From: Desulfovibrio legallii
Lineage (GTDB): Bacteria > Desulfobacterota > Desulfovibrionia > Desulfovibrionales > Desulfovibrionaceae
Reading direction: 5' to 3'
NCBI RefSeq assembly: GCF_900102485.1
Contig: NZ_FNBX01000001.1
Location: 148,894-212,893 of the forward strand
Length of the DNA: 64,000 nt
The notes below the pieces were generated by a model that searched no databases, had not been told where the DNA came from, and saw only the letters and a program-made list of their open reading frames with translations. A program made the translations under genes and the position numbers. Positions 48,522 through 57,398 of this stretch are shown here, piece by piece (within the stretch, counting starts at the first letter, position 1; each line of letters begins with the position of its first letter).

Positions 48522-49211
48522 ATGCCGCTGTGCCGCATTCTGCGTTTCCCGTTCTTGTCCGCCGCCTTCCTGGTCGGCTTCCTCTCCCTGTTTCTGCTCG
48601 CGCCGGAGCAAAGCCTGGCCCACAGGGTCAACGTCTTTGCCTGGACCGAAGGCCCGCAGGTAGCCGTGGAGTGCGCCTTCAGCGGCGGCAAGAGCGTGCG
48701 GCAAGGGCTGATCACGGTTTTTGACGCCGCCACCGGCGAAAAACTGCTGGAAGGCCGTACGGACGATGAGGGGAATTTCCGTTTTGACGCGCCGCCGCAG
48801 GGCCGGGCCCACGGCCTGCGCATCCGCGTCAACGCCGGGGAGGGGCACCAGAACGAATGGGTTCTGGACGCCGCCGACCTGGCCGCCACAGCGCAACCCA
48901 CGGCACAGGAGGCGGCGGTTCCTGCCCCGGCCGCCGCCTCCCCCGCCGCTCTTCCCGCCGCTGACGCCGCCCCGGCGGCCAGGGCCGACGCAGCTGACGC
49001 GGCCCCGTCCGGCGGCGCTTCCCCGGCGCTCACGCCGGAGGCGGTCCGGCAGATCGTGGACGCGGCCTTGGAACAAAAGCTCGCCCCCTTGCGCCGGGAT
49101 CTGGCCCAGCTGCGGGCCCAGGGGCCGCGGCTCACGGAAATCGTGGGCGGCATCGGCTGGCTGGTGGGCCTGGCCGGGCTGGGGCTTTACTTCAAAGGCC
49201 GCCGGGGGTAA
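48522..49211 (+). CDS. nikL: Nickel ECF transporter accessory protein NikL
   Basis: 229 aa. A signal/anchor helix ends LAPEQSLAHRVNVFAWTEG, with the His directly after the cut as in NikL. A carboxypeptidase-regulatory-like beta domain follows (about 40-110), then an Ala/Pro-rich linker and a C-terminal transmembrane helix (IVGGIGWLVGLAGLGLYF). CGGAGAAG precedes the ATG. It replaces NikN in the NikMLQO type of transporter and is encoded 19 bases after nikM. Confidence 0.85.
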   Translation: MPLCRILRFPFLSAAFLVGFLSLFLLAPEQSLAHRVNVFAWTEGPQVAVECAFSGGKSVRQGLITVFDAATGEKLLEGRTDDEGNFRFDAPPQGRAHGLRIRVNAGEGHQNEWVLDAADLAATAQPTAQEAAVPAPAAASPAALPAADAAPAARADAADAAPSGGASPALTPEAVRQIVDAALEQKLAPLRRDLAQLRAQGPRLTEIVGGIGWLVGLAGLGLYFKGRRG

Positions 49212-49221
49212 TGGCGGGAAG

Positions 49222-49983
49222 GTGTTTGACCAGCCCTTTGTCCGCCCTTCGCCTCTGCAGGGCGTGGACCCACGGGTGCGCCTGGCCTGCGCCGGGCTGT
49301 TCGCCGCGTGTCTTGCGCCTTTGCAGTCCCTCACGGCCTGCGCCCTGGGCCTTGCCTTGGGCTGCGTTCTGCTGGCTGCGGCCCGCCCGCCGCTGCTGCC
49401 CCTGGCCCGCCGCCTGGGTGCGGTGAATATTTTTATCCTTTTTTTGTGGTGCGTCACGCCCCTGACCATGCCCGGCCCGGCTCTGGCCCAGTGGGGCGTC
49501 TTCACCGTCACGGTTCCCGGCGTGCGCCTGGCCCTGCTGGCAACGCTCAAATCCAACGCCATTGTCTGCGCCTTTCTGGCCCTGGCGGCTACCATGGACG
49601 CGCCCACGGCCGGGCACGCCCTGGAGCGCCTGGGCTGCCCGCCCAAGCTCGTCTTTTTGTTTCTGTTTACGGCCCGCTATATCCATGTGCTGGCGCAGGA
49701 GTGGCACGCCCTGCTGGTGGCGGCGCGGCTGCGCGGCTTTCGCCCCCGCAGCGACCTGCGCACCTACCGCACCCTGGCCTCCCTGCTGGGCCTTTTGCTG
49801 GTGCGCAGTTATGAACGCTCCATCCGGGTGCGCGAGGCCATGCTGCTGCGGGGCTTTACCGGGCGCTTCCGCTCGGTGGCGGTTTTCCGGGCCCGTCGGG
49901 GGGATGCGGTCTTCGCCCTGGGGCTTGCGGCCGCGCTGTCGGCAGTGCTGCTTATGGAAGGCCTGGGGAGGACGCATGGCTGA
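49222..49983 (+). CDS. nikQ: ECF nickel transporter transmembrane subunit
   Basis: 253 aa, CbiQ family T-component with about five helices. The coupling motif ARG (VAARLRGFRPRSDLRTYRTL) and the second one (REAMLLRGFTGRF) link the membrane unit to the ATPase. The GTG at 49222 is the first sensible start after the nikL stop; the ribosome-binding site is weak. It overlaps nikO by eight bases. Confidence 0.88.
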   Translation: MFDQPFVRPSPLQGVDPRVRLACAGLFAACLAPLQSLTACALGLALGCVLLAAARPPLLPLARRLGAVNIFILFLWCVTPLTMPGPALAQWGVFTVTVPGVRLALLATLKSNAIVCAFLALAATMDAPTAGHALERLGCPPKLVFLFLFTARYIHVLAQEWHALLVAARLRGFRPRSDLRTYRTLASLLGLLLVRSYERSIRVREAMLLRGFTGRFRSVAVFRARRGDAVFALGLAAALSAVLLMEGLGRTHG

Positions 49984-50725
49984 TCCGCACACGACGCCGC
50001 AGGCCATCTTCAGCCTGACGGATGTGCACTACGCCTACGGGCAGGCAACGGAAACGCAGGAAGTGCTGCGCGGGGTGGATTTTGCCCTCTATCCGGGCCA
50101 GCGGGTGGGGCTCTACGGCCCCAACGGCAGCGGCAAGACCACGTTTTTCCGCTGCATCACCGGCCTAGCCAGGCCGCAGCGGGGCGCAGTGCGCTTTCAC
50201 GGCCGCGAGCTGCGGGACGAAAAGGATTTTTACGCCCTGCGCTGCGCCGTGGGCTTTGTGCTGCAGCACGCTGAAGACCAGCTTTTTTTCCCCACCGTGC
50301 TGGAAGACGTGGCCTTCGGCCCCCTAAACCTGGGGCTTGCGCCCGAAGCCGCCCGCGAACGCGCCTTGGAGACACTGCACCGCCTGGGTCTTGCGGGCTT
50401 TGAACAGCGCCTGACCCACCGCCTTTCGGGCGGCGAAAAAAAACTGGTCTCCCTGGCCACGGTGCTGGCCATGCGGCCCGAAGCCCTGCTCCTGGACGAA
50501 CCCACCAACGGCCTGGACAACACGGCCCGCGAGCGCATCATCCAGATCCTGCAGGGGCTGGACACGGCGCGGATAACTATCTCTCACGACTGGGATTTTC
50601 TGGAGCGCACCTCCTCCCAGTACCTCACCATCGACCAGGGCCGACTGGACACCTGCGCCCCCTCCCTGGCCCACGCCCATCTGCATGCCCACCCGCTGGG
50701 CAATCGCCCCCACGACCACGGCTGA
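49976..50725 (+). CDS. nikO: ECF nickel transporter ATPase with His-rich tail
   Basis: 249 aa. Walker A is GPNGSGKTT, the signature LSGGEKKLVSLATVLA and Walker B ALLLDEP. The C-terminus HAHLHAHPLGNRPHDHG is His-rich, a likely nickel-binding extension not needed for ATPase function. GGGGAGG precedes the ATG, which lies inside nikQ. It powers nickel uptake that would feed hydrogenases and other Ni enzymes. Confidence 0.92.
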   Translation: MADPHTTPQAIFSLTDVHYAYGQATETQEVLRGVDFALYPGQRVGLYGPNGSGKTTFFRCITGLARPQRGAVRFHGRELRDEKDFYALRCAVGFVLQHAEDQLFFPTVLEDVAFGPLNLGLAPEAARERALETLHRLGLAGFEQRLTHRLSGGEKKLVSLATVLAMRPEALLLDEPTNGLDNTARERIIQILQGLDTARITISHDWDFLERTSSQYLTIDQGRLDTCAPSLAHAHLHAHPLGNRPHDHG

Positions 50726-50858
50726 CCCCTGGCATTTTTTTTTAAGGCGGTTTATGCTGCTCAGCAGTTCCACGCACATAAACCGCCAGATCGCGGTTTC
50801 ATGCCCGCGCGCCGGGCCGTGAAACTGCTCTCGGCTTCGTATGGCCGGAGTCCCGTAC

Positions 50859-52232
50859 ATGCCAGACCAGCCTTGCCCGCCGCAGCGCCTCATCATCCAG
50901 ATGGATTCTTCCGACGCCATATGGGAATGGCACGTGCCTTCCGACCGCCTGTTCCTGAGCCTGGGCGCCCGGCGCAGGCTGGGGCTGGAGGAAAATCCGC
51001 CCTGCAGCATGCAGGAGTTTCTGGCCCTCTGCCCGCTGGAGCGCCTGGTGCATGTGCTGCAGGTGCTGGAAAACGTGCTCTGCGGCCTCAGCGGCCCGCA
51101 CATGGAGTGCATCTTTCCCATGCACGACAAGCTGGTGCGCTGCCAGCTGCTGGTGGTAGAGCGCGATAAAGCCAGCCGCGCCGTCCGCGTGGTGGGCAGC
51201 ACCTGCGTCATGGCGGGATCGCGGGCGGAGTGCCAACGCCAGCCCGCGGCCGCGCCCGCAGACCAGGCCCCCCTGGAGATCAACCCGCCCCACGACGCCA
51301 ACCGCCTGCTCATGGCCCTCAACGCCACGGGCGACGGCCTTTGGGACTGGGACGCGCGCACCAACGAGGTGTACTACAGCCCCACCTACCTCAGCATGCT
51401 GGGCTACAACCCCGGCGACTTAGCCCCGGTACTGGACGCCTGGACCGAACGAATCCATCCCGACGACTACGACGACATCGTGCCCCCCCAGCTGCACATG
51501 GCGGCCTCGCCGGAGCCGGGCGACACCTTTGCCTATACCTACCGCATGCGGCGCGGGGACGGTTGCTGGGCCTGGATCCTCTCGCGCGGCTATGTGACCC
51601 ACCGCGACGCCCTGGGCCGGGCCACCCGCATCATCGGCCTGCACACGGACATCAGCGCCAGCCAGGGCGACAGAGCCAAACTGGAGGATATGATCCGCAA
51701 CGATCCCCTTACGGGACTGCGCAGCCGCACCTTCTACAATATGGAGACGGACCGCCTGGAGCAGCAGAACGTCCGCCCCGTGAGCGTCATCGTCACCGAC
51801 GTCAACGGCCTCAAAATGGTCAACGACTACCTGGGCCATCCCCAGGGCAACGCCCTGCTCTGCCGGGCGGCCATTTTTCTGCGCACCAACCTCTCGCCTT
51901 CCTACTGCGTGGCCCGCATGAGCGGCGACGAGTTCGCCGCCCTCCTGCCCCACTGCCAGCCGGAAGAGGCTGAGGAAATCGTGCGCGGCCTGCGGGAAAG
52001 GCAGGAGGAATTTAACGCCGCCACCCCCGACGAGCCGCCCACCCTCATGTCCATCGGCTGCGCCTGCACGACCAGCCCGGAGGTTACCGTCAACCAGACC
52101 CTGGCCAATGCCGACCGCGCCATGCTGCGCCACAAGTTCGCCACCCGCACGGACATGCACCTGCGGATAAAAAAATGGATCGAAAGCCATCAGCAGGTGA
52201 CCGTCAGCCTGAACGACAGCCGCTACAACTGA
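50859..52232 (+). CDS. PAS-domain diguanylate cyclase
   Basis: 457 aa, no membrane segment. An N-terminal PAS-like region (about 15-120) is followed by a clear PAS domain (about 148-275: NATGDGLWDWDARTNEVYYS, RIHPDDYDDI, with a PAC tail) and a GGDEF domain (about 285-445, DPLTGLRSRTFYN). The active loop reads SGDEF instead of GGDEF; some SGDEF and AGDEF enzymes are active. The RxxD inhibitory site is absent. The ATG at 50859 has GGAG nine bases upstream. It probably makes cyclic di-GMP in response to a PAS-sensed signal. Confidence 0.88.
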   Translation: MPDQPCPPQRLIIQMDSSDAIWEWHVPSDRLFLSLGARRRLGLEENPPCSMQEFLALCPLERLVHVLQVLENVLCGLSGPHMECIFPMHDKLVRCQLLVVERDKASRAVRVVGSTCVMAGSRAECQRQPAAAPADQAPLEINPPHDANRLLMALNATGDGLWDWDARTNEVYYSPTYLSMLGYNPGDLAPVLDAWTERIHPDDYDDIVPPQLHMAASPEPGDTFAYTYRMRRGDGCWAWILSRGYVTHRDALGRATRIIGLHTDISASQGDRAKLEDMIRNDPLTGLRSRTFYNMETDRLEQQNVRPVSVIVTDVNGLKMVNDYLGHPQGNALLCRAAIFLRTNLSPSYCVARMSGDEFAALLPHCQPEEAEEIVRGLRERQEEFNAATPDEPPTLMSIGCACTTSPEVTVNQTLANADRAMLRHKFATRTDMHLRIKKWIESHQQVTVSLNDSRYN

Positions 52233-52337
52233 CCGCAGGCCGTTTTTTGCCCCGGCCTGCCCCACCCGACCGCCCAAAGCCGCGCCGGAAGCGGATATGC
52301 CCTTGACGCCGCCCGACCTTTGGGCCAAACTGCTCTC

Positions 52338-53558
52338 ATGCCATCGGAAGACAACCCTCCGCCTACACCCTTGTCCCGCTTTCCGGCTGCGGCCCGGCCC
52401 CAGCCGGAAGCCGCCGCGGCTCCCCTGCGGGACACGGCCATTGCACCGCACGCCGGCTTTGCCGCCCCTGCGGCCCTTGCAGCCGACGCTGCCGCGGCAG
52501 CTGACTTTCCCCCGGTAAGCGAACCAGAAAGCGGCCAGAAGCTGCTCCAGTTTCTTCAGCGTCGCCTGGGCCTGCCCCAGGCCATGCTGCACCGCTGGGT
52601 GCGCACGGGGCAGGTGCGCGTCAACGGCGGCCGCTGCAAACCCTTTACCCGCGTCAGCACGGGCGATGCCGTGCGTCTGCCGCCCTTTGCCCTCAGAATG
52701 GCGGCGGCGGAAGCCGCGCCGGACGCGCCCGCCCTGGGTGCGCCCGCGGAAACGCCGGAAGGCGCGTTGCCCCCCCTGCTGGGCACGGACGGCTACTGGT
52801 GGGTTTTCAACAAGCCCGCCGGGCTTCCCACCCACCCCGGCAGCGGCCATGAAGACAGCCTGGCCACCCGCTTGGCCCGACATTTTTCCACGGCCCCCTT
52901 CCGGCCCACCCCCGCGCACCGGCTGGACAAAGACACCTCCGGCGCACTCCTGGTGGCGGCCTCCTACGAAGCCCTGGTCGCCGCCCAGGAGGCCCTGCGC
53001 TCCGGCGAGATGGTCAAGGAATATGTGGCCTGGGTGCAGGGCCGCTGGCCCTATGAGGATCTCCGCCTGCTGCGCTGCCACCTGCGCAAGGAAGGCCCGC
53101 AAGGGCAGGAAAGGATGCGCCTGACGGCTCCGGGCGCGCACGGCGCGCGGGAGGCCCTCTGCCTGGCGCGCCCCCTCTGCCTGCGGCAGGAAGAAAGCCT
53201 GGTGCAGGTTCGCCTTATTACGGGCCGCACGCACCAGATCCGGGCGCAGCTCGCGGCCCTGGGGCACCCCGTGCTGGGCGACGGCAAGTACGGCCCGCCG
53301 GGCCGAAACCGGCCGCTCTGCCTGCATGCCCTGCGCCTGACCCTGCCGAATGGGCGCGCCTTTGCCTGTCTGCCCCCCTGGACCGGGCCGCACGCCCTGG
53401 CCGCCCCGCCTGATCCTTTGCCGCCCAATGCGGCTGCGGCCCCGGCCCAGCCGCCGTCCGTCCGCGCTCCCGCCAAGGCGGCGTCCGCCGCGCCCAAGGC
53501 CGCGGAAGGCCCCTTTCCCTTGGGCGAGAAGCATGGTATAAACCCGCCCTTGCAGTAA
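52338..53558 (+). CDS. RluA-family RNA pseudouridine synthase
   Basis: 406 aa. A low-complexity Ala/Pro N-terminus (about 65 aa) precedes an S4 RNA-binding domain (KLLQFLQRRLGLPQAMLHRW) and the catalytic domain, with the active-site Asp in AHRLDKDTSGALLVA. RTHQIRAQLAALGHPVLGD closes the family signature. The C-terminal 60 residues are also low complexity. RluC, which modifies 23S rRNA, is the nearest relative by layout. No ribosome-binding site is seen before the ATG, so the start is uncertain. Confidence 0.85.
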   Translation: MPSEDNPPPTPLSRFPAAARPQPEAAAAPLRDTAIAPHAGFAAPAALAADAAAAADFPPVSEPESGQKLLQFLQRRLGLPQAMLHRWVRTGQVRVNGGRCKPFTRVSTGDAVRLPPFALRMAAAEAAPDAPALGAPAETPEGALPPLLGTDGYWWVFNKPAGLPTHPGSGHEDSLATRLARHFSTAPFRPTPAHRLDKDTSGALLVAASYEALVAAQEALRSGEMVKEYVAWVQGRWPYEDLRLLRCHLRKEGPQGQERMRLTAPGAHGAREALCLARPLCLRQEESLVQVRLITGRTHQIRAQLAALGHPVLGDGKYGPPGRNRPLCLHALRLTLPNGRAFACLPPWTGPHALAAPPDPLPPNAAAAPAQPPSVRAPAKAASAAPKAAEGPFPLGEKHGINPPLQ

Positions 53559-53663
53559 CGCCCCCAAAATATGACCCGGTTCCGCCCCGGGCACGGCGGC
53601 TCCGCCCGCGCCCGCCGCGCGGCGGACGCTCCGGCCCCGGACGCGCGGTTCCAAGGATACGTC

Positions 53664-55082
53664 ATGGCCGACACTCTGCCCCGCATTGTCCTGGTGGGCC
53701 GCCCCAATGTGGGCAAATCCACCCTTTTCAACCGTCTTATCCGCAGCAACCGCGCCATTACCCATGACCGGCCCGGCATCACCCGCGACCGCATGGAAGG
53801 CGTGGTGCGGCGCAGCGGCCTGCCGCCCTTCGGCATTGTGGATACGGGCGGCATCACCCTGGACGCGCACGCCGCCGTGGTGGAAGGCCCCGAAGGCATC
53901 CGCGGCTTTGAACGCCATATCCTGGCCCAGACTGAAGACGCCCTGGCCACAGCCGCGGCCGTGGCCTTTGTGGTGGACGGCCGCGACGGCCTGCTGCCCC
54001 TGGACGAACACCTGGCCAGCCATGTGCGCCGCAAGGGCCTGCCCACCCTCTGCGTGGTCAACAAGGTGGACGGCGCAGAGCGCGAGGACGAATACCTGGC
54101 CGAATTTCACGCCCTGGGCTTTCCCGTGCTCTCCGTTTCCGCCGAGCACGGGCACAACATCAACGCCCTGGCCGAGGCCCTGGCCGACCTGCTGCCTGAA
54201 GCGGCGCGCAACGCCGCACCGCCAGAGCCCCCGGCCCTGCGCCTGGCCCTGCTGGGCCGCCCCAACGCGGGCAAATCTTCCCTGGTCAACGCTCTGGCCG
54301 GGGCGGAGCGCATGATCGTCTCCGCCGTGGCGGGCACCACCAGAGACAGCGTGGACGTGCGCCTGACCCGCGACGGACAGGACTATGTGTTTGTGGATAC
54401 GGCCGGCGTGCGCCGCCGCACTAAAATCACAGACAGCGTGGAGCGCTACTCCGTCAACGCCGCCATCAAGTCCGGCAGCAAGGCCCATGTGACCCTGCTC
54501 ACCCTGGACGCCACCGAGGGCGTGAGCCAGCAGGACAAGCGGCTCATGGACATGCTCAACACCCGCAAAATCCCCTTCATGGTGCTCATCAACAAATGCG
54601 ATCTCGTGCCCAGGGCCTCGTTGGAGCAGCTCAAAAAGAACGTGGCCGAGGCCCTTTCCTTCTGCCCGCATGTACCCCTGCTCACGGTTTCGGCCCTCAA
54701 AGGGGCTGGGCTGGGCAAAATTCTGCCCCTGGCGCGCCAAATCCATGAAGAATGCAGCGTGCGCATCTCCACCGGGCAGATCAACCGGGCCATGGAGGCC
54801 GTGCTTACCCGCCACCAGCCGCCTGTGGTCAAACGGGTGCGGGCCAAGTTCTTTTACCTCACCCAGGCGGAGACGGAACCGCCCACCTTCGTCTTTTTTG
54901 TCAGCGACGCCGAGCGCGTGCCTGAAAGCTATGTGCGCTATCTGGAACGCAGCCTGCGGCAGATGTTCGGCATCGCCCACGCGCCCATGCGCCTGCACCT
55001 GCGCTCCAGCCACAAAAAGGGCGGCGGCAAGAGCGGCGGCGGCAAGAGCGGCAGCGGCAAGGACGGCGCGGCCAAAGCCTGA
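53664..55082 (+). CDS. der: Ribosome biogenesis GTPase Der (EngA)
   Basis: 472 aa with two consecutive GTPase domains: GRPNVGKST near residue 13 and GRPNAGKSS near 200, with DTGGI/DTAGV and NKVD/NKCD motifs. A C-terminal KH-like domain binds rRNA. The last 25 residues (SSHKKGGGKSGGGKSGSGKD) are Lys/Gly/Ser-rich. It acts in assembly of the 50S subunit. AAGGATACGTC precedes the ATG. Confidence 0.96.
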   Translation: MADTLPRIVLVGRPNVGKSTLFNRLIRSNRAITHDRPGITRDRMEGVVRRSGLPPFGIVDTGGITLDAHAAVVEGPEGIRGFERHILAQTEDALATAAAVAFVVDGRDGLLPLDEHLASHVRRKGLPTLCVVNKVDGAEREDEYLAEFHALGFPVLSVSAEHGHNINALAEALADLLPEAARNAAPPEPPALRLALLGRPNAGKSSLVNALAGAERMIVSAVAGTTRDSVDVRLTRDGQDYVFVDTAGVRRRTKITDSVERYSVNAAIKSGSKAHVTLLTLDATEGVSQQDKRLMDMLNTRKIPFMVLINKCDLVPRASLEQLKKNVAEALSFCPHVPLLTVSALKGAGLGKILPLARQIHEECSVRISTGQINRAMEAVLTRHQPPVVKRVRAKFFYLTQAETEPPTFVFFVSDAERVPESYVRYLERSLRQMFGIAHAPMRLHLRSSHKKGGGKSGGGKSGSGKDGAAKA

Positions 55083-55088
55083 ACCGCA

Positions 55089-55117
55089 TTGACAGCACGC
55101 CCGCAATGGGGCAATAG
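55089..55117 (+). promoter_or_regulatory. Possible promoter of the liv operon
   Basis: A perfect TTGACA (55089-55094) followed at 17 bases by CAATAG, a poor -10 box. Lies 60 bases before livK. Confidence 0.3.
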
Positions 55118-55176
55118 AAAAGCCTTCATCCTGTTGCGCGCGTGCGCACACCTCTATTTCCCGTGGGAGGGGCATA

Positions 55177-56307
55177 ATGAACAAAGCTATGACCTGGCTT
55201 GCGGCAGCGGCTATTTGCGCGGCGGCCGCCGCGCCCGCCCTGGCGGCGGATACCATTAAAATCGGCGTGCAGGGCGCCCACTCCGGCGACCTGGCCTCCT
55301 ACGGCGTGCCCAGCCTCAACGCGGTCAAGATCGTGGTGGAAAAGGCCAACGCTGCGGGCGGCGTGCTGGGCCGCAAAATCGAAATCATCGCGCAGGACGA
55401 CCAGTGCAAGCCCGAAATGGCCACCAACGCGGCCACCAAGCTCATTTCCGACAAAGCTGTGGCCGTCATCGGGCCCATCTGCTCCGGCCCCACCAAGGCC
55501 GCCCTGCCGCTCTTCCAGCAGGCCAACATCATTGCCATTTCGCCCACGGCCACCACTCCCGGCCTGACAGAGGACGGCAAGAACCCCCTCTTTTTCCGCA
55601 CCGTGGCTAACGACAACGCCCAGGCCAAGCTCACCAGCGATTTCGTGCTCAACAAGCTCAAGGCCAAGTCTGTGGCCTACCTGCACGACAACGGCGACTA
55701 CGGCAAGGGCTTTGCCGACAACAACCGCGCCATCCTGGAAAAGGCCGGCGTGAAGACCGTGCTGTTTGAAGCCGTGACGCCCGACGCCGTGGATTTTTCG
55801 GCCGTGGTGCGCAAACTGCGCCGCGCCAAGCCCGACATCCTGGTCTTCGGCGGCTACCAGCCCGTGGCCTCCAAGCTCATCCAGCAGATGCGCCGCGACC
55901 ACCTGAAAGTGCCGCTTATCGGCCCCGACGGTGTGAAGGACGAAACCTTCCTCAAGATGACCGGCAAGGATAGCGAAGGCACCTACGCCTCCTACCCCAA
56001 AGACACCAGCGCCCTGCCTGAATACAAGGCTGCCCGCGAAGCGCACGTCAAGGCCTTCGGCAGCGAGCCCGGCTTCGGCTACTACAATGCCTACGCCGCC
56101 GCCCAGTGCCTGCTGGCCGCCATTGAAAAGGCCGGCAGCACGGATACGGCCAAGCTCAAGGCCGTGCTGCACTCCAACCTTGTGGATACGCCCCTCGGCA
56201 AAATCACCTTCAACGCCAAGGGCGACGCCGCCGGCATGGGCCTTTCCATCTACCAGGTCAAAGGCGGCAAATTTGTGGAGCTCGACCACAGCATTACGCT
56301 GGACTAA
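55177..56307 (+). CDS. livK: Branched-chain amino acid ABC transporter, periplasmic binding protein
   Basis: 376 aa with a signal peptide (MNKAMTWLAAAAICAAAAAP, cleavage at ALAAD). The type I binding fold is plain from IKIGVQGAHSGDLASYGVPS, VIGPICSGPTKAALPLFQQ and KAKSVAYLHDNGDYGKGFAD. GGGAGGGG precedes the ATG. It captures leucine, isoleucine or valine in the periplasm and is the first gene of livKHMGF. A hairpin separates it from livH. Confidence 0.93.
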   Translation: MNKAMTWLAAAAICAAAAAPALAADTIKIGVQGAHSGDLASYGVPSLNAVKIVVEKANAAGGVLGRKIEIIAQDDQCKPEMATNAATKLISDKAVAVIGPICSGPTKAALPLFQQANIIAISPTATTPGLTEDGKNPLFFRTVANDNAQAKLTSDFVLNKLKAKSVAYLHDNGDYGKGFADNNRAILEKAGVKTVLFEAVTPDAVDFSAVVRKLRRAKPDILVFGGYQPVASKLIQQMRRDHLKVPLIGPDGVKDETFLKMTGKDSEGTYASYPKDTSALPEYKAAREAHVKAFGSEPGFGYYNAYAAAQCLLAAIEKAGSTDTAKLKAVLHSNLVDTPLGKITFNAKGDAAGMGLSIYQVKGGKFVELDHSITLD

Positions 56308-56323
56308 CCTGCTGACGCTTTGA

Positions 56324-56350
56324 GAGGGCGCGGGCCTGCCCCGCGCCCTC
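56324..56350 (+). other. Intercistronic hairpin livK-livH
   Basis: GAGGGCGCGGG (56324-56334) pairs perfectly with 56340-56350, 5-base loop, no T-run. Like the one at 3107-3142 it follows a binding-protein gene and may stabilise its mRNA or reduce read-through to the membrane genes. Confidence 0.6.
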
Positions 56351-56487
56351 CGCATATATGCCCCACAGAGCCGTCTCCCGCGGACAGGCCGTCCCGGCCC
56401 GGCGGGGGCAAGGGGCCAGACGCCCGGCAAGGGCACAAGAACCGGCGAGCGGCCCGGCGGGCCGGTCCGCAACGCGCGCAGGACGGC

Positions 56488-57396
56488 ATGGACATCCAAT
56501 TTTTCATAGAGCTTTTTTTCGGCGGCCTCACCCGGGGCAGCATCTATGCCCTCATTGCTCTGGGCTACACCCTGGTCTACGGCATCATCGGGCTCATCAA
56601 CTTCGCCCACGGCGAAGTCTACATGCTGGGGGCCTTTACGGCCCTGCTGGTGGCCGGGGTGCTGGGAGTCTATGGGTTCCCGGCGGCGGGCATTCTGGTG
56701 GTGGCGGCCCTGGCGGCCATGGTCTGGTGTGCAGCCTATGGCTACACCCTTGAAAAAGTGGCCTACAAGCCCCTGCGCGCCGCGCCGCGCCTTTCGCCGC
56801 TCATTTCGGCCATCGGCATGTCCATTTTTTTGCAGAACTATGTGCTGCTGGCCCAGACCTCGGATTTCGTCCCCTTTCCCAACCTGCTGCCTGAGATGGA
56901 TTTTCTGGAAAGCATCGGCTACGTCATGGGCCCCAGCGATTTTCTGATCCTGCTGGTCAGCACCATTGCCATGGTCAGCCTTTCGCTGTTCATCCGCTAC
57001 ACCCGTATGGGCAAGGCCATGCGCGCCACCTCCCAGAACCGCAAAATGGCCCTGCTGCTGGGCATCAACGCCGACCGCATCATTTCGCTTACCTTTATTG
57101 TGGGCTCGTCGCTGGCGGCCCTGGGCGGCGTGCTCATCGCCTCGCACATGGGGCAGGTCAACTTCGGCATCGGCTTTCTGGCCGGGCTCAAGGCCTTTAC
57201 TGCGGCGGTGCTGGGGGGCATCGGCTCCATCCCTGGCGCCATGCTGGGCGGCCTGGTGCTGGGCCTGGCCGAGAGCTTCACCACCGGCTATTTTTCCGGC
57301 AACTATGAGGACATCCTGGCCTTCGCCATCCTGATCGTGATCCTCATCTTCCGGCCCGACGGCATCCTGGGCAAAGCCACCGTGCAGAAGGTCTAG
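56488..57396 (+). CDS. livH: Branched-chain amino acid ABC transporter permease LivH
   Basis: 302 aa with about eight hydrophobic helices. GSIYALIALGYTLVYGIIGL, NFAHGEVYMLGAF, and the coupling segment LLLGINADRIISLTFI are hallmarks of LivH. AGGACG precedes the ATG. It forms the translocation pore together with LivM, whose gene starts two bases after this stop. Confidence 0.94.
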   Translation: MDIQFFIELFFGGLTRGSIYALIALGYTLVYGIIGLINFAHGEVYMLGAFTALLVAGVLGVYGFPAAGILVVAALAAMVWCAAYGYTLEKVAYKPLRAAPRLSPLISAIGMSIFLQNYVLLAQTSDFVPFPNLLPEMDFLESIGYVMGPSDFLILLVSTIAMVSLSLFIRYTRMGKAMRATSQNRKMALLLGINADRIISLTFIVGSSLAALGGVLIASHMGQVNFGIGFLAGLKAFTAAVLGGIGSIPGAMLGGLVLGLAESFTTGYFSGNYEDILAFAILIVILIFRPDGILGKATVQKV

Positions 57397-57398
57397 CC

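Noticed and set aside
51420..55256. 1278-codon open frame on the minus strand
   Set aside because: It lies antisense to the diguanylate cyclase, pseudouridine synthase and der genes. It has the low-complexity composition of a GC-rich shadow frame, with no domain.
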